A DNA stretch of 64,000 bases from Alkalihalophilus marmarensis DSM 21297 (GTDB taxonomy: Bacteria; Bacillota; Bacilli; Bacillales; Bacillaceae_D), in the NCBI RefSeq assembly GCF_000474275.2, contig NZ_ATAE01000005.1, forward strand, positions 62,001 through 126,000, in the 5' to 3' direction. This document shows, one piece after another, positions 34,300 through 43,027 of this stretch; the first letter of the stretch is position 1, and every line of letters begins with the position of its first letter. Under the pieces are notes generated by a model. The model saw only the letters and a list, made by a program, of their open reading frames with translations, ran no database searches and had not been told where the DNA came from. Position numbers and translations under genes: made by a program.

Positions 34300-35165
34300 T
34301 GGAATTAAAACCTGGCTATACCGTGACACTGAAAGTAGCTCGTCAGGCAAAGTTTGGGTATTTCTTGAGTGATGGCAATACAGATATTCTTCTTCATCAA
34401 AATGACATCGAAGGAGAAGAAGCGGTTGAAATTGGCTCGGACATTGAAGTTTTCTTATATCATGACCATGATAAGCGTTTATCTGCCACAATGAAACAAC
34501 CGATTGTACAAGGCGAAGGATTTGCTTGGTTGAAAGTAGTCTCGATTAAAACTGGACATGGTGTATTCTTATTTAATGGAATCTCACGCGATTTATTTTT
34601 ATCAATGGATGAATTGCCTAGTGACCGTAATTTATGGCCAAAGCCTGATGATGTACTGCCTGTCTCCTATACATGGGATAAAAAAGGACGTTTAATGGCT
34701 CGCCTGGTCAAGGGTCTGCCGATTGAAGAACAATCGGAAAAGGCATCTGATATCCTCATGAATAAAGAAGTAAAAGGCCGTGTCTATCATTATCTCGATG
34801 AGGGAGCAGCTATACTTACAGAGGAAGGGTATTTAGCGTATCTCCATGACAATGAAATGACGAGAGAGCCTCGTTACGGGGAAGAAGTAACCGTTCGGGT
34901 TATCTATGTGCGAGAAGACGGTCGTCTAAATGTCACGATGCATCCTCTGCGCTCAGAGCGTCAAGAAGATGATGCGACTAAACTTGTTCGTTACATGGAA
35001 GAGCGCGGCGGTCAAATGCCTTATTGGGACAAGTCTCAGCCAGAGGATATTAAGCACCGCTTCAACATAAGTAAAGCAGCATTTAAGCGTGCACTTGGTA
35101 AGCTTCTAAAAGAAGGAAAAGTTGAGCAGCGCGATGGCTGGACGTATTTAAAGGAGAAAAAATGA
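34299..35165 (+). CDS. cvfB: CvfB/YitL-family S1 RNA-binding protein
   Basis: A 288-aa protein with two or three S1-like domains (for example KFGYFLSDGNTDILLHQNDIE near 18-38, and GRVYHYLDEGAAILTEEGYLAYLHDNEM) and a C-terminal winged helix (YWDKSQPEDIKHRFNISKAAFKRALGKL, then DGWTYL). This is the CvfB family; in S. aureus CvfB affects virulence-gene expression, and B. subtilis YitL is the homologue. Coupled by one base to rsfS and by 4 bp to yqeM. In B. subtilis rsfS is followed directly by yqeM, so this is a gene insertion into the operon. Confidence 0.9.
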   Translation: MELKPGYTVTLKVARQAKFGYFLSDGNTDILLHQNDIEGEEAVEIGSDIEVFLYHDHDKRLSATMKQPIVQGEGFAWLKVVSIKTGHGVFLFNGISRDLFLSMDELPSDRNLWPKPDDVLPVSYTWDKKGRLMARLVKGLPIEEQSEKASDILMNKEVKGRVYHYLDEGAAILTEEGYLAYLHDNEMTREPRYGEEVTVRVIYVREDGRLNVTMHPLRSERQEDDATKLVRYMEERGGQMPYWDKSQPEDIKHRFNISKAAFKRALGKLLKEGKVEQRDGWTYLKEKK

Positions 35166-35914
35166 ATTATCAAGTTTTTGCTGCTCTGTATGATCAGTTG
35201 ATGGCTGATGCACCGTACGATGAGTGGCTTTCTTTTACAAAAAAAACACTAGGTGTTGATTATTTAGAAGGAATTCAGATCCTAGATGTCGGGTGCGGTA
35301 CAGGAGAGCTTCTTCTTTCGATGCTTGATGAGGGTGCTGATGTTACTGGGGTAGATTTATCAAGTGAGATGCTCGTTGTTGCACGAGATAAATGTATGAA
35401 AAAAGGAGTTTCCCCGCTCCTGATCCATCAGGATATGCGAAAGCTCGGTGATCTAGGTCAATATGATGTGGCAACGATCTTTTGCGATTCGCTAAATTAT
35501 TTAGAGACGCCTGATGATGTTAAAGCAGCCCTCCATTCTGTGTCACAAAATGTGGTGGATAACGGCTGGCTTTTATTTGATGTCCACTCGATTTCAAAAA
35601 TTGAGGATGAATTCGTTGGTCAAACGTTTGCAGATTCTGAGGAAGAGATTTCATATATCTGGCATTCTTTTCCTGGTGAGCATCAGAATAGTGTAGAGCA
35701 TGAACTCACTTTTTTTGTTAAGCAAGAAAACGGCTTATATGAAAGATATGAAGAGCTTCATAAACAACGTACCTATTCAGTAGAAGAGTACACGACATGG
35801 CTTCTTGAGGCTGGTTTTGAGGTCGAAGCGGTGACTGCCGACTTTTCATCAGAGATCCCTTCAGAAGAAAGCATGAGAATTTTCTTTGCTGCGCGAAAGA
35901 AAAAAAGAGGATAA
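35162..35914 (+). CDS. yqeM: YqeM class I SAM-dependent methyltransferase
   Basis: A 250-aa Rossmann-fold methyltransferase. Motif I is LDVGCGTGELL (about 42-52), followed by VTGVDLSSEML and IHQDMRKL, then FCDSLNYL. The substrate is unknown. It overlaps cvfB by 4 bp and is the last gene of the operon before a strong terminator. Confidence 0.88.
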   Translation: MNYQVFAALYDQLMADAPYDEWLSFTKKTLGVDYLEGIQILDVGCGTGELLLSMLDEGADVTGVDLSSEMLVVARDKCMKKGVSPLLIHQDMRKLGDLGQYDVATIFCDSLNYLETPDDVKAALHSVSQNVVDNGWLLFDVHSISKIEDEFVGQTFADSEEEISYIWHSFPGEHQNSVEHELTFFVKQENGLYERYEELHKQRTYSVEEYTTWLLEAGFEVEAVTADFSSEIPSEESMRIFFAARKKKRG

Positions 35915-35932
35915 TGTGAATTAATGTCGAAA

Positions 35933-35964
35933 AAAACAGGGGAAGCAATGCTTTCCCCTGTTTT
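35933..35964. terminator. Bidirectional terminator between yqeM and comER
   Basis: AAAACAGGGGAA with TTCCCCTGTTTT plus an inner AGC/GCT extension, flanked by A and T runs, between convergent genes. Confidence 0.95.
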
Positions 35965-36801
35965 TTATTTATTTGTCGCTTGGTTTGTGAAGGCTTCAAG
36001 TATTTTCTTTTGTTCGTGATAGTATTTTGCATGAGTTTGCTGAAATAAATGGTCGAACATATGACCAACTTCCTGTTCGAGTACTTTAATCCCTTCTCCG
36101 GTAATTCCCCCCGGCACACAAACTCGTTCTTGTAAGGTAGGTAAGGTATAGTGTCCTTGCTCTAACAGGCGGCCCATACCTATGATCATATTTGTCGCAA
36201 GAGTAGTGGCGTCTTCTTTAGATATCTCTGTTTGTCTCACAGCCCCGTCAATAAACTGTTGTAATAAATAACTGAAAAAAGCCGGCCCGCAGCTTACGAT
36301 ATCTGAAGATACCCGAGTAATGTTTTCCTCAATTTCAAGTGGTTCTGAGAAATGACTCATAAAGGCATGCACTTGTTTTTGGTCTTCCGTGGTGCAGCGC
36401 TTGCCGTAGCTGATCAGTGTAGAACCTGCTAAGGCACGGTTAAGAATGGTCGGTATAATACGGGCTACTTTACAGTCAACTTTACTCTCAAGCAATTCTA
36501 CAGAGATTGGACTCGTAATAGAGATGCATAATTGCTTTTGTGTACAGACCGGAGCTATTTCATCAATCACACATGCAAACTGAAGCGGCTTGACACAGAC
36601 AAAAAAATAATCAGAGCGTTTGACTGCTTCAGCGATTGTATCTGCTACATGAATTGCAGGGTACGCCTCTTTTGCTTTTAAGGCTTTTTCTTTTGTACGA
36701 TTGATTACGGTTATATCTTTCTCTTTTATTACTCCGGAATCAAGAAATGACTCAAGTAAAATCGTCCCCATACTGCCAAGCCCAATGATTCCAACCCTCA
36801 T
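35965..36801 (-). CDS. comER: ComER, late competence protein / pyrroline-5-carboxylate reductase-like
   Basis: A 278-aa NADP-binding protein. VGIIGLGSMGTILLESF at residues 2-18 is the Rossmann motif; FVCVKPLQ and GPAFFSYLLQQFIDGA are typical of the ProC superfamily. Its position beside comEA is the hallmark of comER. In some Bacillus it influences biofilm and sporulation rather than DNA uptake. ATG 36801 has GGAGGGG eight bases upstream; the ORF extension to 36834 lacks similarity. Confidence 0.9.
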   Translation of the reverse strand: MRVGIIGLGSMGTILLESFLDSGVIKEKDITVINRTKEKALKAKEAYPAIHVADTIAEAVKRSDYFFVCVKPLQFACVIDEIAPVCTQKQLCISITSPISVELLESKVDCKVARIIPTILNRALAGSTLISYGKRCTTEDQKQVHAFMSHFSEPLEIEENITRVSSDIVSCGPAFFSYLLQQFIDGAVRQTEISKEDATTLATNMIIGMGRLLEQGHYTLPTLQERVCVPGGITGEGIKVLEQEVGHMFDHLFQQTHAKYYHEQKKILEAFTNQATNK

Positions 36802-36888
36802 CTGAAAATCCCCTCCTTCTCCAAAACGTCCCAAAACGATATCGTTATCACAAGCGTATGAAGAAGGCAGGGTAAGTATGTGTCTTTA

Positions 36889-37146
36889 TTATTTGGATTT
36901 ATTTATGTATTCTCGTACCATATCGGTCGTTACTTCTTTTCTAGGAGGGAAGTAAAAGTCTTGAGCAATTTGATTCATCTCCTTTGTAATCGCATTTACT
37001 TCATTCAGCGAAATATGTAAACCTTTCTTAGCGTCTTCTACTACCCGGTCGATGGCCGCCTCTCTTTTCTCATCTAATGCTAGAAATTCCTTTTGTGCTC
37101 TGCGATGGTTTGTTACTTGCTCAGCAATTTGTAAATGTACGCTCAT
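36889..37146 (-). CDS. ypbS: YpbS-like (DUF2533) protein
   Basis: An 85-aa helical protein: MSVHLQIAEQVTNHRRAQKEF, then LDEKREAAIDRVVEDA and EVTTDMVREYI. This pattern resembles B. subtilis YpbS (DUF2533), function unknown; the match is from memory and moderate. ATG 37146 has AAAGGAAG upstream. It lies 87 bp upstream of comER on the same strand and only 42 bp from the divergent comEA start, whereas B. subtilis has no gene between comER and comEA. Confidence 0.65.
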   Translation of the reverse strand: MSVHLQIAEQVTNHRRAQKEFLALDEKREAAIDRVVEDAKKGLHISLNEVNAITKEMNQIAQDFYFPPRKEVTTDMVREYINKSK

Positions 37147-37188
37147 TTTAGTGTCTTCCTTTCTAATAACATGATGGAGGTTATTCTT

Positions 37189-37809
37189 TTGATTGCTAAT
37201 TGGCCAAAACATATTGTAGCGGTTATTTTAACAGGCATTGCTCTAATTGTAAGTGTAGTGTTATTTCTGCATTTTAGCAATATAGGGGAGGAGGAAATAG
37301 AAGAAATGAATTGGAATTTTGCTGAAGAGCTTGAAGAAGATAAGCCAGAAATAGAAGCGGCAGCTGACCCTGGCGTTGTGACCGTTGATATGAAGGGTGC
37401 AGTTATGAGACCAGGAGTGTATCAATTACATGAAGGGAGCAGAGTATTTGAAGCGATTGAATCAGCAGGAGGGCTGCTGCCTGACGCGTTTGGTGACGGT
37501 ATTAATTTAGCCCAGCTTTTAGTTGATGAAATGGTCATTTATGTTCCTTATTTAGGGGAAGAAGAGATTCCTTTAACGATGGGAGCAGAAACACAAAGTT
37601 CGAACGTAGCTGGCGCTAAAATCTCCTTAAATAAAGCGAGCCAAGCGGAGCTCGAAACATTGCCTGGAATCGGACCGGCAAAAGCAGAAGCTATTCTCAG
37701 TTACAGGGAAGAACAAGGAGCTTTTCAGAGTGTAGAAGAGCTGATGAATGTATCAGGTATAGGGCCTAAGTCATTTGAGAAGCTTCAAGAATTAGTGACG
37801 GTACAATAA
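37189..37809 (+). CDS. comEA: ComEA DNA receptor for transformation
   Basis: A 206-aa membrane-anchored protein that binds double-stranded DNA outside the cell during competence. An N-terminal helix (about 7-27) is followed by an acidic spacer, a SLBB-type domain (VTVDMKGAVMRPGVYQLHEGSRVFEAI) and a C-terminal helix-hairpin-helix domain (ISLNKASQAELETLPGIGPAKAEAIL and SGIGPKSFEKL). I assign the TTG at 37189 as start because GGAGG lies seven bases upstream and the length then equals B. subtilis ComEA (205 aa). In-frame ATGs at 37171 and 37174 have no site. Confidence 0.92.
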   Translation: MIANWPKHIVAVILTGIALIVSVVLFLHFSNIGEEEIEEMNWNFAEELEEDKPEIEAAADPGVVTVDMKGAVMRPGVYQLHEGSRVFEAIESAGGLLPDAFGDGINLAQLLVDEMVIYVPYLGEEEIPLTMGAETQSSNVAGAKISLNKASQAELETLPGIGPAKAEAILSYREEQGAFQSVEELMNVSGIGPKSFEKLQELVTVQ

Positions 37810-37875
37810 GTCATTGACTTCCTTTGTATCTGTTCTCTACACTAGTAGTGGCTACTATGCAAGGGGAGTGAAGAG

Positions 37876-38445
37876 ATGGAACGTATATCATGGGATCAAT
37901 ATTTTATGGCTCAAAGTCATTTATTAGCATTAAGAAGCACGTGCACCCGCCTAATGGTCGGTGCCACGATTGTAAGAGAAAAACGGATTATTGCAGGGGG
38001 GTATAATGGATCGGTTACTGGCAGTGATCATTGCATTGATCAAGGGTGTTATGTTGTAGATCATCATTGTATCCGGACAATTCACGCAGAAGTAAATGCA
38101 TTATTGCAATGTGCAAAATTCGGCGTGCCGACAGAGGGAGCGGAGCTTTATGTTACACACTTCCCTTGTGTGCATTGTACGAAATCCATTATCCAGGCTG
38201 GGATTAAAAAAGTATTTTATGCAAGTGATTATAAGAACCATCCATATGCCGTTGAGCTTTTTAAAGAGGCTGGTGTAGAAGTATCACAAGTGGTCCTTGA
38301 AAACCCTGTTCTTGATATTCACCAAAATGAAAAACAGGATTTAACAGAAACATTGTTAACCAAATTAAAAGGTCTTGGCATGAATGAGGCTGAATGGGAA
38401 GGTCTACGCGCCGAAGTGGATTCTCTATATCCGCCTAAATCATAA
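37876..38445 (+). CDS. comEB: dCMP deaminase ComEB
   Basis: A 189-aa zinc deaminase that converts dCMP to dUMP. Zinc motifs HAEVNALLQCAKFG (about 75) and HFPCVHCTKSIIQAGI (about 96-111) are intact. Gene order comEA-comEB-comEC is standard; comEB itself is not needed for transformation in B. subtilis. The start has AGGGGAGTG upstream. Confidence 0.95.
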   Translation: MERISWDQYFMAQSHLLALRSTCTRLMVGATIVREKRIIAGGYNGSVTGSDHCIDQGCYVVDHHCIRTIHAEVNALLQCAKFGVPTEGAELYVTHFPCVHCTKSIIQAGIKKVFYASDYKNHPYAVELFKEAGVEVSQVVLENPVLDIHQNEKQDLTETLLTKLKGLGMNEAEWEGLRAEVDSLYPPKS

Positions 38446-38454
38446 GGGGGTTCT

Positions 38455-40782
38455 ATGGTTTATAGTGTGATTGCTGCCATTTCTAGTGTGCTCGGTCTCG
38501 TTTTCATCTTAAAAGGGCCGAGCCTTTCTTTTTATATTGTCTGTATCGCTCTCCTGCTGTTGTTATGTATGCATGTAAAGTCTATACGAATCAATGGGTT
38601 GATTGCTGTAAGTTTCTTTAGTCTTTACGCAGGCATAGGCACACTTGCAGAGGCGCGTCATGTATCGGTTTATTCAGGTGATGAGACAGTTATTGACGCT
38701 ACTATCCACTCACTTGTTTATGTTGATGGTGATTCATTATCTATGAAGGTAAAAAGCATACAACATGAAATGATCCAAGTTCATGGATTTATTGAAAGTG
38801 AGGCCCAGCAAGCTTTTCTTCGCACGCTAGCTCCTGGAGACCTTTGTCGCATTGAAGGGAAATTACGCTCTCCGCGGTCCCCCACAAATTTTTATCAATT
38901 CAATTATAAAACTTTTTTATACGAACAAAACATACACTGGATCATGACGCCGAATCTCTCCTCGCTTACATGCAAGTCAAGCAGTTCAGGATTTTATAAT
39001 AAAATACAAGCATTTAGGAGCCAACAAATTAAACAAATAGTAGAGCAGGCGGAGGAAAGCTCGGCAGGGATCATCGTCGCTTTAGTATTTGGTGAGAGGA
39101 TGTTTGTTGAAAAAGATGTGCTTCGGGCTTATCAATCATTAGGTGTTATACACCTCCTCGCGGTCTCTGGTCTGCATGTAGGGTTGGTTGTGTCTGTATT
39201 GTTTTTTATATTGCTAAGGTCAGGAATTACCCGTGAGAGGGCACTTGAGCTACTCTGTATAAGTTTACCAATCTATATGATTATTGCAGGCGGGGCACCC
39301 TCGGTCGTTCGTGCGTCGTTTATGACGATCGTTGTACTCTTATTTTTACGCTTTAAACAAACTGTGCCGCCTCTGATTTCAATTACGGCTGTATTCCTTC
39401 TTTATTTAGCATTAAAACCGTTTGCGTTGTTTCAGTTGGGCTTTCAACTCTCTTTTCTTACCTCGTTTGTTCTTATCCTTTCTGCACCAATCATTATGAA
39501 TCGCTATTCGCATAATATTGCAAGGTTGGCAGCAGTAACGACACTCGCGCAGCTTGCATCTCTTCCGCTGATTCTGCTATCCTTTTATCGTTTTTCATTG
39601 CTTTCTCTTCTTCTTAATCTCATTTATATCCCCTTTATATCTTTTGTTGTCCTACCATTAGCCTTTCTAGGCGTGCTGTGTTCATTAATTCTTCCATCAA
39701 ATATCAACCTCCCTTTTCTGCTTTTAGAAATGACGGTTCCTCCTGTACATGAATGGCTGGTTCGTCTAGATGGTTTTTCATTATTTACGGTACTTACAGG
39801 TAAACCGAATGCAGTAGCTTTATTTGGATCCATCCTATTGTTTACAGCATCGATCCTTTTGTGGGAAGCAGGGAAGAGAGGCTGGTGGAAACTGTTAATC
39901 TGCGGTCTTTTGTGGATTGTAATTAGTCAATGGGCAGGGCCTTTTTTAAAAAAGGAGGCCGTGGTGACGATGCTGGATGTTGGCCAAGGAGACAGCTTTA
40001 TTATTGAGCTTCCGAGACGCCGTGAAGTGTATGTCATTGATGCAGGAGGTACACTGCATTTCTCCAATGAGAAGTGGCGGGAGAGAAGTTCTACTTATGA
40101 TGTAGGGCGAGATGTAGTCGTTGATTATTTGAGGGCTAAGGGAATCCGAAAAGTTGATACATTGATTCTGACGCATGGTCACATGGACCATATTGGAGGA
40201 GCTTTTGCATTAGCTGATGAGGTGCCGATTAAGAAACTTTTATATAGTGCAGGAACGGTAGAAGGAGAGTTTGAACAAGCGTTACTACGGGAATTGTACA
40301 AGAAAGGTACTAAGATTCACTTTGTTTCGAAAGGGGATGCTTGGAGGGCTCAATCTTCTCGTTTTATCGTATTGTCTCCGTCTGGTGATGAACAAGATTT
40401 AAATAACCGATCTATTGTCCTTTTTGCAGAGATAGAAGGAGTAAGGCTGTTATTTACAGGTGACCTAGAAGAAGAAGGGGAGAGGGTGTTGATTCAGACC
40501 TTTCCTGATCTTCAAGCTGATATCCTGAAGGTTGGTCATCACGGCAGTAAAACATCCACCACAGAGGCATTTATAACGCAGGTTCAACCAAATATGGGAT
40601 TGATTTCAGCAGGACGAAACAATCGCTTTAATCATCCACATCCAGAGGTAACCGAACGCCTTTTTGACCACAATATTCAGGTGATTAGAACGGATCTCGA
40701 AGGTGCTGTTCAACTGCATCTATACCAAGAAAAAATGAAGATTATATTTTCCTCATATAAAAAAGCAGAGCAGCAAGATTAA
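38455..40782 (+). CDS. comEC: ComEC DNA uptake channel/nuclease
   Basis: A 775-aa polytopic protein through which single-stranded DNA enters. The N-terminal DUF4131/OB part (about 30-170) precedes the competence helices, with LAVSGLHVGLVVSVLFF and GGAPSVVRASFMT. The C-terminal metallo-beta-lactamase-like domain (from about 500) has LDVGQGDSFIIE, LTHGHMDHIGG, LFTGDLEEEGE and VGHHGSKTST, the metal ligands expected for the nuclease that degrades the non-entering strand. The start has AAGGGGG upstream, 9 bp after comEB. Confidence 0.95.
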   Translation: MVYSVIAAISSVLGLVFILKGPSLSFYIVCIALLLLLCMHVKSIRINGLIAVSFFSLYAGIGTLAEARHVSVYSGDETVIDATIHSLVYVDGDSLSMKVKSIQHEMIQVHGFIESEAQQAFLRTLAPGDLCRIEGKLRSPRSPTNFYQFNYKTFLYEQNIHWIMTPNLSSLTCKSSSSGFYNKIQAFRSQQIKQIVEQAEESSAGIIVALVFGERMFVEKDVLRAYQSLGVIHLLAVSGLHVGLVVSVLFFILLRSGITRERALELLCISLPIYMIIAGGAPSVVRASFMTIVVLLFLRFKQTVPPLISITAVFLLYLALKPFALFQLGFQLSFLTSFVLILSAPIIMNRYSHNIARLAAVTTLAQLASLPLILLSFYRFSLLSLLLNLIYIPFISFVVLPLAFLGVLCSLILPSNINLPFLLLEMTVPPVHEWLVRLDGFSLFTVLTGKPNAVALFGSILLFTASILLWEAGKRGWWKLLICGLLWIVISQWAGPFLKKEAVVTMLDVGQGDSFIIELPRRREVYVIDAGGTLHFSNEKWRERSSTYDVGRDVVVDYLRAKGIRKVDTLILTHGHMDHIGGAFALADEVPIKKLLYSAGTVEGEFEQALLRELYKKGTKIHFVSKGDAWRAQSSRFIVLSPSGDEQDLNNRSIVLFAEIEGVRLLFTGDLEEEGERVLIQTFPDLQADILKVGHHGSKTSTTEAFITQVQPNMGLISAGRNNRFNHPHPEVTERLFDHNIQVIRTDLEGAVQLHLYQEKMKIIFSSYKKAEQQD

Positions 40783-40797
40783 CTTGCTCCTCTGCTT
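40763..40797 (+). terminator. Terminator of the comE operon
   Basis: AAGCAGAG and GCAAG pair with CTTGC and CTCTGCTT around the comEC stop codon, with a 2x2 internal loop and little T run. Confidence 0.6.
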
Positions 40798-40841
40798 ATG
40801 TACCAATCAGATGGTACCTTTCATGCCTGTGTTTTTTCGGC

Positions 40842-40979
40842 TTAAAATCCTGAGAATACATCAACAATAGATGCAATGATAAAAATCGTTGCAAAGAAGC
40901 CAAAAGAAACAACAAAGGCAACACCAGAATCAATCGCATCATTACGTTTACTTTGTACGTCTTTTTCAAAATGATTCAT
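40842..40979 (-). CDS. yqzM: YqzM family small membrane protein
   Basis: A 45-aa protein with KDVQSKRNDAIDSGVAFVVSF and FFATIFIIASIV, very similar to B. subtilis YqzM, which sits at the same place between comEC and holA. One membrane helix fills the C-terminal half. The ATG has GGAGGGGTG six bases upstream. Function unknown. Confidence 0.88.
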   Translation of the reverse strand: MNHFEKDVQSKRNDAIDSGVAFVVSFGFFATIFIIASIVDVFSGF

Positions 40980-41160
40980 CTGGCACCCCTCCTTTTTTCA
41001 ACCTTTAGTATAAGCCAAGCCACCAAAAAAAGCTATATCGATTCCTCAAACAATTATCCTTAATCAAGAAATGTTCAATAATTTGTTCATCTTGAGATGG
41101 ATCTGCCTGCATTGTAAAGAGTTGTCACCTATAGTTTGAATCTGCATAGGATATCATAAC

Positions 41161-41281
41161 TAGTGAAAGGCGGTCATGATTATCGTCATGAACGAGGGTA
41201 CCCGGGATCTCGGATCATGACGTTTATCATAAATGGGGGTTTGGCACATGGGGGCCGGACCCCTTTCTCTTGTTTTCACTA
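41161..41281. other. Structured noncoding element with three-way-junction fold
   Basis: Within the 481-bp spacer between yqzM and holA. Outer stem TAGTGAAA (41161-41168) with TTTCACTA (41274-41281). Inside it, arm two is GTCATGAT (41173-41180) with ATCATGAC (41214-41221), topped by CGAG/CTCG (41193-41196, 41209-41212). Arm three is GGGGTTTGGC (41236-41245) with GCCGGACCCC (41254-41263), ten pairs with two G-U. No ORF is present. It is more GC-rich than its flanks. No known riboswitch or sRNA was recognised. The rest of the spacer (40980-41160) shows nothing. Confidence 0.55.
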
Positions 41282-41382
41282 ACTAGCTTTGCAAAGTAAA
41301 TGTACTCAATACACTTACTCAATATTTAACTTGTAATGGCCGGCGTTTTTTTCTAAGCTAAAGAAGGGTATCGAAAGTCAGC

Positions 41383-41423
41383 AGTCAATTTCCGATTGAC
41401 TACACTCATAGATTATCCATAAA
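41383..41423 (+). promoter_or_regulatory. Possible holA promoter with inverted repeat
   Basis: A 7-bp inverted repeat AGTCAAT-TTCCG-ATTGACT (41383-41401) ends in TTGACT, which could be a -35 with CATAAA 16 bp downstream (41418-41423). holA starts 37 bp later. Confidence 0.35.
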
Positions 41424-41460
41424 TCGATAAGAATATTGCAATGAAATTGGGGAATGTGTA

Positions 41461-42486
41461 ATGAATTACTTGCAAGCAAAAAAAGAGGTAAAAAGTGGTA
41501 AGGTTTCACCCGTTTATTTTATACATGGTACGCAACAATTTTTGATTGAAGATTTTTCGCAGCAAGTATTAGATCAAGTAGTCGGTCAAGATGGTTCAGA
41601 TATGAATGTTATTACATATAGCTTTTCAGAAACGCCAATAGAGCTTGCTGTTCAAGAAGCGGAAACACTGCCTTTTTTAGGGGCGAATAAAGTGGTTATT
41701 GTGAAAGATTTTCAAGCCGTTACCAGTCAAAGGCAAGACGTGAAAATCGAGCATGATATTGATGTGTTAATCAAATATATAGAAAATCCTTCTCCTGAGT
41801 CAACGCTCATCCTTGTAGCCCCTTATGAAAAGCTAGACGAAAGGAAAAAAATTACCAAACGATTAAAAAAAGAAGCAACAGTAATTGAAGCTCTTCCATT
41901 TGATGACCGAATGATGAAGCAGTGGATAGAAGAGCAGACAGCCAGCCACCATCTCCAAATAACAAAAGAAGCACAGGAACGTCTGGTTGAACGGCTTGGA
42001 TTTGACTTGCTTCTAGCAGCGTCAGAGTTGAAAAAGCTTGCTCTTTATGTAGGTGAGGGAGGAGAGATTACTCCGCGGGAGGTTGATTTGCTTGTTGCTC
42101 GCACTCTTGAGCAAGATGTGTTTGCCTTAATTGATTTTGCTGTGAACAAGCGTTTAGACGAAGCACTTGTCATATATCATGATTTGTTAAAACAAAAAGA
42201 AGATCCATTAAAGATATTAGCGCTCCTAGCAAGACAGTTTCGAATTTATTATCAAGTGAAGGGGTTAAGTAAACAAGCCTATTCACAGAAACAAATTGCG
42301 GCTCAATTAAAGCTTCACCCGTATGCTGTTAAACTTGCCAGCCAAAAGGTCAGTCAATTTGAGGATAAGTCCCTTTTAACCCTTCTTGAAGCGGCAGCTG
42401 ATACCGATTATGCGATTAAATCAGGAAAGATGGAGAAAGTATTGGCGGTGGAATTATTATTAATGAAGATGACTCAAGATTTATAA
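41461..42486 (+). CDS. holA: DNA polymerase III subunit delta
   Basis: A 341-aa clamp-loader delta subunit (YqeN). VYFIHGTQQFLIEDF, then FLGANKVVIVKDFQ, APYEKLDERKKI, and the C-terminal DPLKILALLARQFRIYYQVKGL match the HolA family. It opens the beta clamp in the tau-delta-delta' complex. Position between comEC/yqzM and rpsT is standard in Bacillus. Confidence 0.95.
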   Translation: MNYLQAKKEVKSGKVSPVYFIHGTQQFLIEDFSQQVLDQVVGQDGSDMNVITYSFSETPIELAVQEAETLPFLGANKVVIVKDFQAVTSQRQDVKIEHDIDVLIKYIENPSPESTLILVAPYEKLDERKKITKRLKKEATVIEALPFDDRMMKQWIEEQTASHHLQITKEAQERLVERLGFDLLLAASELKKLALYVGEGGEITPREVDLLVARTLEQDVFALIDFAVNKRLDEALVIYHDLLKQKEDPLKILALLARQFRIYYQVKGLSKQAYSQKQIAAQLKLHPYAVKLASQKVSQFEDKSLLTLLEAAADTDYAIKSGKMEKVLAVELLLMKMTQDL

Positions 42487-42492
42487 TCATAA

Positions 42493-42523
42493 AAAAACGA
42501 CTCATTTTATATGAGTCGTTTTT
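42493..42523. terminator. Bidirectional terminator between holA and rpsT
   Basis: A perfect 13-bp stem (AAAAACGACTCAT and complement), 5-nt loop, A run before and T run after, between convergent genes. Confidence 0.95.
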
Positions 42524-42531
42524 TTCGTTCA

Positions 42532-42798
42532 TTATGCAGAAAGACCGTTAAGCTTTTTAGCTAGACGAGACTTTTGACGTGAAGCTGCATTTTTATGAAT
42601 AAGACCTTTGTTTGCTGCTTTGTCAAGCTTTTTCGCTGCATCAACGAATGCTGCTTGAGCATTTTCTTGCTCACCAGCTTCAACTTTAGCTTCAAAGTTC
42701 TTGATAGCAGTACGTAGAGCAGATTTAACAGCGATGTTTTGCGCACGACGCTTGTCGTTTGTTTTCACACGTTTAATTGCAGATTTAATATTTGGCAT
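42532..42798 (-). CDS. rpsT: 30S ribosomal protein S20
   Basis: An 88-aa basic helical protein that binds 16S r[23 protein letters not shown] at the start and [20 protein letters not shown] at the end are typical. ATG 42798 has AGGAGGTGAAAGG upstream, and the family always begins MPNIKSA, so the longer reading is wrong. Confidence 0.98.
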   Translation of the reverse strand: MPNIKSAIKRVKTNDKRRAQNIAVKSALRTAIKNFEAKVEAGEQENAQAAFVDAAKKLDKAANKGLIHKNAASRQKSRLAKKLNGLSA

Positions 42799-43027
42799 AC
42801 CTTTCACCTCCTGGTTAAACAACGATTGTCCTCTTTTGTAACCAGTCCATCTCTATGTTATGAACGGTTTCGCATCCTTTATTCAAGGCCGTGACGACAC
42901 CCGTTGGCATCATCAATACAACAATCTGCATTCTATCAAAAACAACGAACAAATGCAATAGAAAGAATGAAAACAAAAACCAATGGAGAAGCTATTTGCT
43001 AAGAGTAGAATGAGGAGGGTGATCCGA

